Source of the DNA: JBDSTZ01 sp039927975 | Lineage (GTDB): Bacteria > Pseudomonadota > Gammaproteobacteria > Burkholderiales > Burkholderiaceae_D | Reading direction: 5' to 3' | DNA: 12,430 bases | Assembly: GCA_039927975.1 (NCBI GenBank) | Contig: JBDSTZ010000043.1 | Location: 1 to 12,430, forward strand | Shown: one piece after another, positions 7,570 through 12,430 of the stretch | How the letters are laid out: each line of letters opens with the position of its first letter | Position numbering within the stretch: the first letter of the stretch is position 1 | Translations under genes and position numbers: made by a program | Notes under the pieces: generated by a model | What the model was told of the DNA's origin: nothing | The model's database searches: none | What the model saw: only the letters and a program-made list of their open reading frames with translations

Positions 7570-7608
7570 ACCGCCACATTTGCGTCAGATCAAAGTTGAA
7601 CCGCCGGC

Positions 7609-7626
7609 CCGCCGCCGCCGCCGCCG
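7609..7626 (+). repeat. Short (CCG)6 trinucleotide tract in a control region
   Basis: Six perfect CCG units stand in the divergent intergenic region between the chemoreceptor and the DUF1631 gene. The tract is non-coding here. It could be length-variable between strains, but it may equally be chance in GC-rich DNA. Confidence 0.7.
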
Positions 7627-7671
7627 CGTTTTCGCGGGAAAGCTAGCGCCAGCGCAAAAAAAGTGTGCACT

Positions 7672-7712
7672 CATGGCAAATTGACTATTGCCATGTGGCA
7701 ATAATGTGGCAC
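7672..7712 (+). promoter_or_regulatory. Palindrome and TGGCA half-site cluster upstream of the DUF1631 gene
   Basis: CATGGCAA (7672-7679) and TTGCCATG (7688-7695) form a perfect 8-bp inverted repeat with an 8-bp spacer. Further TGGCAA and TGGCAC copies follow at 7696-7701 and 7707-7712. The three direct half-sites are spaced 22 and 11 bp, in phase with the DNA helix. A -35-like TTGACT lies in the spacer. An alternative pair, TTGCCA (7688-7693) with CACAAT (7710-7715), gives a sigma70-like promoter. TGGCAA-N5-TGGCA also has the GG-N10-GC spacing of sigma54 promoters. The structure is seen; which sigma factor or regulator uses it is open. Confidence 0.5.
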
Positions 7713-7757
7713 AATAGCGTCAGAGAAGTAGGGCATCCATCCGAAGGCAGACCAGCC

Positions 7758-10469
7758 ATGGCTCCATCCACATCACAATCGGCAACACAGGGAAAGGCAA
7801 CGGGGCTGGCCAAGCGCGAGCTATTGTTGAGCCTGGTGACCATCGTCACCCGCCACCTGAGCGAGCATTCGGGTCCGATGATGACGGCGATGGTGGCGGG
7901 CATTACCGATGTCAGCAATCCCAGCCTGGACGCGCGCGAAGTCTATTTGCGCATCAAATCGGGCAACCTTCTCAAGGACAACACCTACGCCTTCGTGCAC
8001 CTGGCCACCGACGCGCTGGAAAAAGCCATGCGTCACGAGCTGGCGCAGCTGGCGCCCGCCGTGGTCGGCCAGGCCCAGCAGGCCGAACAGAGCCTGGCCC
8101 TGGTGCCGCTCGAAGAGATGGACCGCAGCGTCGCCTTCGGCGCCATCAGCCGCGCCTTTGAAATCGCCTATTCGGAGCAGATCGCCTCGCTCAACGTGCG
8201 CCTTGGCACCTTGCTCGGCGCCGACATCCTGCGCATCAACCAGAATCCCTTCCGTCCCGAAGTGATCCTGATGGCGATCAACGCCGCCTGGTGCGATTTC
8301 GAGCCGGACGCCGAAGCCCATCCCCTGATCCTGCCGCTGCTGGTGCCGTCGGTGGTGTTCGATTTCGCCCCGGTCTACGAAGCGCTCAACCTGGCCTTGA
8401 TGCACAAGGGCGTGGTGCCCGGTTCGGCCGAAGCGCTGCGCGTGCGCAAGAAGGAAAGCGCCGCCAAGGCCAAGGCCGCGCGCGCCGATACCGACGCCGC
8501 GCTGGCCGACCAGCTGCGCCAGTTCCTGTCCGGCGCCGAGGCGGCAAACAGCATGCTCGACAACGGCATTCCGCTGATCCCCGATCTGCCCAACCTGCCG
8601 CAAGGCCGTGGCGGCTGGCGCCCGAGCGGCGCCGACGGCTTTGCCGTGCCGGAAGGCGCCGATACCGCCATCAATATCCATACCGTACAGCACAGCCACC
8701 AGCCGTCCGCGCCCGGCGCGGCGGCCCAGCACGGCCATCAAGCCCAGCACGGCACCACCATCCACCAGGTCCAGCATGGCCATCAGGGAGGGGCTCCGGC
8801 CAACGCCACCGCAGCGGCTGGCTTCCTTGGCGGCGCGCTGCAAGCCGGGTCTGCGTTCGCCGGCGCTGCTCAAGCGGGCCAGGCGCATGCCGGCGCCGCG
8901 CATCCTGGCGCGATGCACGGCGGCGCGATGCCGGCCGGCGTCGCCCATGCCGGCGCAACCCACGGCGGCGCCATGCAAGCCGGCGGTTTCCAGACCGGCG
9001 GTTTTCAGGCCGGCGGTTTTCAGGCCGGCGCGATGCATGGCGGCGCCCAGCCCGGCGGTATCGTCTTGCCGGCCGGCGCCTACCTGCCCGAGAGCCTCGG
9101 TCCCTTCGGCTACGGCCCGCAGCGCGAAGCCGGCGTGCCCGCCACTACCGAACAGTTGCTGGCTTTCCTTGGCCAGATGCAAGGGCAGGGCGGTCAGGCG
9201 CCGGTTGCCGGCGACGTCCAGCCGCACAATGTGTTCTACCTGCCGCGCCTGAAACAGAGCATGCCCGAAGGCAGCCTGACGCGCGCCGACGAAGGCACCA
9301 TCGACCTGCTCTCGCGCATTTTCGAGACGGTCCATCTGGACGACCACATTCCGCAGGAAACGCGCGAACTGATCCATCACCTGCAAGTGCCGGTGCTCAA
9401 GGCCGCGCTGCAGGACAAGAATTTCTTCTTCCAGGAAGCCCACCCCGCGCGCCGCATGATCGACCTGATGTCGCGCATGGGCTGGGACCAGCGCGGCCCT
9501 GACGATCCCCTGTTCCAGGCCATGCAGCGCAGCGTGGAACGGGTGGGCCAGACGGCCGGCAAGGAAGCCGAGGGCGAGGTGTTCGCCGAGGCGGTCGCCG
9601 AACTCGAAGCGACCATCCAGGCCGAGGAGAAGGCCGCTGCGGTCGAGATGGCCGCGCCGATCGCCCAGGCCCTCAAGCAGGAAAAAACCATTGCCGCGAC
9701 CCGCTCGGCGAAAAGCGCGGTGGCGCTGCGCCTGGGCAGCGGCGACCTGGTGCCGGTGGTCGAATCCTTCCTCGAACAGAAATGGACGTCGGTGCTGACG
9801 GTCGCCTACGGCGTCGAGGACGACAAGCCGGGCGCCGTCAACAACGCCACCAAGACCATGGACGACCTGATCTGGAGCGTCAAGCCGAAGAGCACCCACG
9901 AGCAGCGCCGCGCCCTCATCGCCAAGCTGCCCGGCATGCTCTCGACCCTGAATAAATGGCTCGACATCATCAAGTGGCAGGATGCCGAGCGCCTGCAGTT
10001 CTTCGCCGAACTGGCCAAGTGCCACGCCTCGATCGTGCGCGCGCCGATCGAAGTGTCGCCCGAGCGCCAGCTCGAACTGGCCGCCGAGGCCGCCAAGCAG
10101 GACGCCCTGCGCCGCATCGAGCGCGAGCAAGCCCTGGCCGCCGCCGAGGAAGCCGAACTCGACCAGGCGACCCAGACTGTCGACGCGCTCGAACGCGGCA
10201 TGTGGTTCGAATTCACCTTGGCGGGCGGGCAGACCCGTCAGGTCAAGCTTGCATGGATCAGCCCGCTTCGCTCGCTGTTCATTTTCTCCACCGGCGCGCG
10301 GCAGGAAGCGTTCTCGATGTCGTCCGAGAAGCTGGCCGAAGCGTACCGCGCCAACACCGTGCGCATGATTCGCCAGAACGGCGTGGTGGCGCGCGCGCTG
10401 TCCGAGGCGATGGGCGGCGGCGCCGTCAACGACCCGGAGGGCGGCGCCCCGCTGGCTGCGGCGAGCTGA
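7758..10469 (+). CDS. DUF1631 family protein
   Basis: A 903-residue cytoplasmic protein with no signal peptide or membrane helix, assigned to DUF1631 from its overall layout. The N-terminal helical part (about 20-260) includes NVRLGTLLGADILRINQNPF, followed by RPEVILMAINAAWCDFE. A Gly/Ala/His-rich low-complexity insert covers about 303-437. The central helical part (about 500-760) includes LPRLKQSMPEG and ELIHHLQVPVLKAALQDKNF. A charged coiled-coil stretch (about 766-812) follows, then a small beta-rich C-terminal domain (814-870) with MWFEFTLAGGQTRQVKLAWI and SPLRSLFIFSTG. That last domain looks PilZ-like in pattern, but I do not see the c-di-GMP-binding RxxxR and D/NxSxxG motifs. The molecular function of the family is not established. 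The start at 7758 is preferred over in-frame ATGs at 7665 and 7704, which overlap the palindromic control region; an AAGG lies a little far upstream. A GC-rich hairpin follows the stop. Confidence 0.9.
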   Translation: MAPSTSQSATQGKATGLAKRELLLSLVTIVTRHLSEHSGPMMTAMVAGITDVSNPSLDAREVYLRIKSGNLLKDNTYAFVHLATDALEKAMRHELAQLAPAVVGQAQQAEQSLALVPLEEMDRSVAFGAISRAFEIAYSEQIASLNVRLGTLLGADILRINQNPFRPEVILMAINAAWCDFEPDAEAHPLILPLLVPSVVFDFAPVYEALNLALMHKGVVPGSAEALRVRKKESAAKAKAARADTDAALADQLRQFLSGAEAANSMLDNGIPLIPDLPNLPQGRGGWRPSGADGFAVPEGADTAINIHTVQHSHQPSAPGAAAQHGHQAQHGTTIHQVQHGHQGGAPANATAAAGFLGGALQAGSAFAGAAQAGQAHAGAAHPGAMHGGAMPAGVAHAGATHGGAMQAGGFQTGGFQAGGFQAGAMHGGAQPGGIVLPAGAYLPESLGPFGYGPQREAGVPATTEQLLAFLGQMQGQGGQAPVAGDVQPHNVFYLPRLKQSMPEGSLTRADEGTIDLLSRIFETVHLDDHIPQETRELIHHLQVPVLKAALQDKNFFFQEAHPARRMIDLMSRMGWDQRGPDDPLFQAMQRSVERVGQTAGKEAEGEVFAEAVAELEATIQAEEKAAAVEMAAPIAQALKQEKTIAATRSAKSAVALRLGSGDLVPVVESFLEQKWTSVLTVAYGVEDDKPGAVNNATKTMDDLIWSVKPKSTHEQRRALIAKLPGMLSTLNKWLDIIKWQDAERLQFFAELAKCHASIVRAPIEVSPERQLELAAEAAKQDALRRIEREQALAAAEEAELDQATQTVDALERGMWFEFTLAGGQTRQVKLAWISPLRSLFIFSTGARQEAFSMSSEKLAEAYRANTVRMIRQNGVVARALSEAMGGGAVNDPEGGAPLAAAS
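8664..9068 (+). repeat. Gly/Ala/His-rich low-complexity segment in the DUF1631 gene
   Basis: This encodes residues about 303-437. The first part is His/Gln-rich with three HGHQ-like units and closely spaced histidines (308, 312, 314, 325, 327, 331, 336, 340, 342). The second part is Ala/Gly-rich with AMHGGAM-type units. At 8982-9026 there are three tandem 15-bp units encoding GGFQT, GGFQA and GGFQA; the second and third are identical. The segment holds 15 histidines. It is probably a disordered, fast-changing linker between the two conserved halves. Confidence 0.85.
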
Positions 10470-10505
10470 TCGCCTGACGAATTCCTTCAACACCAGTCCT
10501 GCTTC

Positions 10506-10529
10506 ACCGGCCGCCCCCGCGGCCGGTTT
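10506..10529 (+). terminator. Intrinsic terminator after the DUF1631 gene
   Basis: ACCGGCCGC and GCGGCCGGT form a perfect 9-bp stem with a CCCC loop, 37 bases after the DUF1631 stop. The T tract is short (TTT including the last stem base), so termination may be partial. It separates the gene from the next one downstream. Confidence 0.6.
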
Positions 10530-10787
10530 CACATCCAGCCCGGCACCCGCTGCGGCCTCCGGCCGGCATTGCCAAATTGCCAGCCACTTCGTAAAAGTTC
10601 CCGTCGATTTTGCAAACGTCTGTAAAAGGATGAGCCGTTTATTGCCTGGCACAGTATGTTTTGCCCGTTCGTTGCCAGCAAACATTTTCCAAGGAGTCAG
10701 ACCTTATCGTCGTTGAAAGTGCTTGCCGGCCACGCGGCTGCGCCGACGCCTCGCGCGCAGTGTTTTCTGCATGGAGACGTGACAAGC
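10530..10787 (+). promoter_or_regulatory. Upstream region of the heparinase-like gene, promoter not resolved
   Basis: This non-coding gap is less GC-rich than its surroundings and should hold the promoter of the lyase gene. I see repeated TTGCCA half-sites (10569-10574, 10577-10582, 10672-10677), two GTAAAAG copies near 10591 and 10622, and an AAGGAG at 10691-10696 with no suitable start codon behind it. No -35/-10 pair is convincing. The in-frame TTG at 10713 and the GTG 6 bases after it are open to the next gene but would bury its signal peptide. Confidence 0.4.
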
Positions 10788-12430
10788 ATGAGATCGACCT
10801 TTACCCGCGCCGCCGTCGCTGCCGCGCTGCTGCTGTGCGGCCACGCGCGCGCCGATTGGGCCCAGTCGGGCGACCCGCTGGTGGTGCAGGCGCGCCCGGC
10901 GGCCTGGCAAAGCCAGCCGCAAAATCCGCCCGGTTTCACCTGGGCCCGCCATCCGAGCGGCCCCGCCAACTACGAAGTGGAAATCCTCGCCGAGGGCGCC
11001 AGCACGCCGACCCGTGTCAGCGTCGAGCGCAACTGGTATCTGCCGTCCAAGCGCCTGGCGGTCGGCAACTACAGCTGGCGCGTGCGCCCGGCCGGCAGCA
11101 CCGACTGGTCCAGTGCCCGCCCGTTCACCGTCGGCGCCGGCGCCGTCGTCTTCGAAGTGCCCGACAACGCCACCCTGCGCGCGCGCATCCTGGCCAGGCC
11201 GCATCCGCGCAGCCTGCCGCCGTCGTTCGCCCCGTTCAGCGCCTGGAACGCCGTCCGCAAGCTCGAACTCGAACCCTACGTCAGCCGCATGGCCAACGAG
11301 GTCAAGCTGCAAGCGGGCGCCTTGCCTGCCCTCGGCGACGCCCGCTGGCCGCTGGTGATCGCCTCGCCGCTGACGGCCGCCATGAACGCCCAGCAGACCG
11401 ACATCCGCAACCGCGTCAACGAGGCCAGCCGCCAGCTCGAAGCGGCCGCCCTCATGTACCGCCTCAAGGGCGAGACGGTCTACCTCGACGAGGCAATCCG
11501 CAGGGGCGACCAGCTGGCCGCGCTCAACCCCAACGGCCCGACCAGCTACGACAACCAGGACCAGGCCACGCGCCAGATCGCGCTCTCGCTGATCAAGGCG
11601 GTCGACTTCTTGTACGCCAAGCTCGACGCGACCCGCAAGGCGCGCTGGTTGAAGGCCGTCGCCAGCCGCACCGCCGTCATCTACGCCAACCTGGCCGGCG
11701 ACAACGGCCGCCTCGACGAATACCCTTTCGATTCGCACGCCAACACCAGCCTGGTGTTCCTGGTGCTCATTTCCAGCCTGTCGCTGGGCGACATCGCCGA
11801 AGCTCCGGCCTGGTTCGACTTCGCCTTCCGCGCCTACGCCAACAGCCCGTCGCCCTGGAGCGGGCCGGAGGGCGGCTACGCCAATGGCACCGCCTACGCC
11901 GAGTACACCGCCGGCTACCTGGTCAGCCTGTGGGACCCGCTCTCGCACGCCACCGGCGTCAATTTCTACGCCAAGCCCTGGTCGCAGGGCCTGGTCGACT
12001 TTGCCACCCAGTTCACGCCGCCCGGCGCCCGTTCGCACCTGTTCGGCGACGGTTCCGACACCACGCCCGACACCCGCGTCTTCAACGCCTTCGCCTCGCG
12101 CATGGTCTCGCCGCGCGCGGCCTGGTACGTCAAGCACCTGGGCGGCACCGAGGATACCCTGAGCCTGCTCGAGGCGCCGTATCCGCTGCCGGTGCGCGGC
12201 ACCAGCTACGCCTCGGCGCCGGCCAACTCGGCCTACTATCCCAGCATCGGCTGGGCCGCCATGCACAGCGACATCGCCGCGCCGGGGCGCACCAGCGTCT
12301 ACTTCAAATCGAGTCCCTATGGCTCGTTCAATCACAGCCATGGCGACCAGAACGGCCTGCTGCTGTCGAACGCCGGCCAGCCGCTGCTGGTGAAGGCCGG
12401 CTGGTACGACTGGTACGGCTCGCCGCTGTG
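10788..12430 (+). CDS. Secreted DUF4962/heparinase II-like polysaccharide lyase, 3' end missing
   Basis: 547 codons are visible before the window edge. Residues 1-22 (MRSTFTRAAVAAALLLCGHA, then RA) form a Sec signal peptide with an ARA cleavage site; no proper lipobox is seen. A fibronectin-like N-terminal part of DUF4962 type follows (about 47-116, NPPGFTWARHP to RPFTVG). Next comes an all-alpha toroid (about 145-440), then the start of the heparinase II/III-like beta domain with FNHSHGDQNGLLLSNAGQPL. H318 (DSHANTS), Y370 (GTAYAEY) and H516/H518 lie at spacings very near those of the Pedobacter heparinase II residues His202, Tyr257 and His406, so the lyase active site looks present. The likely reaction is beta-elimination of a uronic-acid polysaccharide in the periplasm or outside the cell; the substrate cannot be told from sequence. 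The start is chosen because the signal peptide begins there; GGAG lies about 12 bases upstream. Confidence 0.88.
   Translation, partial: MRSTFTRAAVAAALLLCGHARADWAQSGDPLVVQARPAAWQSQPQNPPGFTWARHPSGPANYEVEILAEGASTPTRVSVERNWYLPSKRLAVGNYSWRVRPAGSTDWSSARPFTVGAGAVVFEVPDNATLRARILARPHPRSLPPSFAPFSAWNAVRKLELEPYVSRMANEVKLQAGALPALGDARWPLVIASPLTAAMNAQQTDIRNRVNEASRQLEAAALMYRLKGETVYLDEAIRRGDQLAALNPNGPTSYDNQDQATRQIALSLIKAVDFLYAKLDATRKARWLKAVASRTAVIYANLAGDNGRLDEYPFDSHANTSLVFLVLISSLSLGDIAEAPAWFDFAFRAYANSPSPWSGPEGGYANGTAYAEYTAGYLVSLWDPLSHATGVNFYAKPWSQGLVDFATQFTPPGARSHLFGDGSDTTPDTRVFNAFASRMVSPRAAWYVKHLGGTEDTLSLLEAPYPLPVRGTSYASAPANSAYYPSIGWAAMHSDIAAPGRTSVYFKSSPYGSFNHSHGDQNGLLLSNAGQPLLVKAGWYDWYGSPL

Noticed and set aside
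7665..7757. Upstream ATGs extending the DUF1631 protein
   Set aside because: They overlap the palindrome and likely promoter, and the added residues do not look like family sequence.
8982..9026. Tandem 15-bp units as a CRISPR or non-coding repeat array
   Set aside because: The units are adjacent without spacers and in frame with the DUF1631 protein, encoding GGFQA, so they are coding repeats.
10642..10660. TGGCAC...TTGC pair resembling a sigma54 promoter before the lyase gene
   Set aside because: The GG to GC distance is 13 bases instead of 10, so it does not fit.
7821..10685. 954-residue frame antisense to the DUF1631 gene
   Set aside because: It is even longer than the real gene, but the plus strand has family motifs, a ribosome site and a terminator. 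The antisense product has no domain and low-complexity Arg/Gly/Val composition.
10704..12341. 545-residue frame antisense to the heparinase-like gene
   Set aside because: The plus strand encodes a signal peptide and the heparinase active-site motifs. The antisense frame is a GC shadow.

Overview
The window reads as chromosomal DNA of a high-GC betaproteobacterium, most likely Oxalobacteraceae (Massilia/Telluria/Duganella type). This rests on the strong G/C third-position bias, the gcvT-gcvH-gcvP order behind a glycine riboswitch, a large DUF1631 protein, a KGG-type stress protein and a secreted heparinase II-like lyase. The genus is inferred from gene content and codon style; no database search was possible.

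Layout. (1) Positions 1-4530, minus strand: the glycine cleavage operon. A sigma70-like promoter (TTGACA, 17 bp, TATCCT) drives a tandem glycine riboswitch, then gcvT, gcvH and gcvP; gcvP runs off the left edge. (2) 4746-5318, plus strand: a lone ClpP-fold serine peptidase with its Ser-His-Asp triad in place and no Clp ATPase beside it. (3) 5438-5925, minus strand: a small Ser/Gly-rich KGG-type stress protein with a duplicated 21-residue module, ending at a strong intrinsic terminator. A perfect 7-bp inverted repeat lies upstream of it. (4) 6139-7503, minus strand: a methyl-accepting chemotaxis protein with almost no periplasmic domain but a C-terminal CheR/CheB docking motif. (5) 7504-7757: a divergent control region with a perfect 8-bp palindrome and repeated TGGCA half-sites. 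(6) 7758-10469, plus strand: a 903-residue DUF1631 protein with a His/Gly/Ala-rich insert, ending at a GC-rich hairpin. (7) 10788-12430, plus strand: the start of a secreted DUF4962/heparinase II-like polysaccharide lyase, cut by the right edge.

The only clear functional unit is the glycine cleavage operon: T, H and P proteins of one complex under glycine-sensing control (the L protein, lipoamide dehydrogenase, is not here). The other genes look like single transcription units. The chemotaxis receptor and the DUF1631 gene are divergent and share a control region, so they may be co-regulated, but nothing proves a shared pathway. I did not find a convincing new multi-gene system. The points most worth a second look are the riboswitch architecture (a hairpin filling the linker, and overlap between the second aptamer and a candidate terminator), the orphan ClpP-like peptidase, the duplicated KGG module, the TGTAGGA palindrome, the ectodomain-poor receptor, and the His-rich insert in DUF1631.
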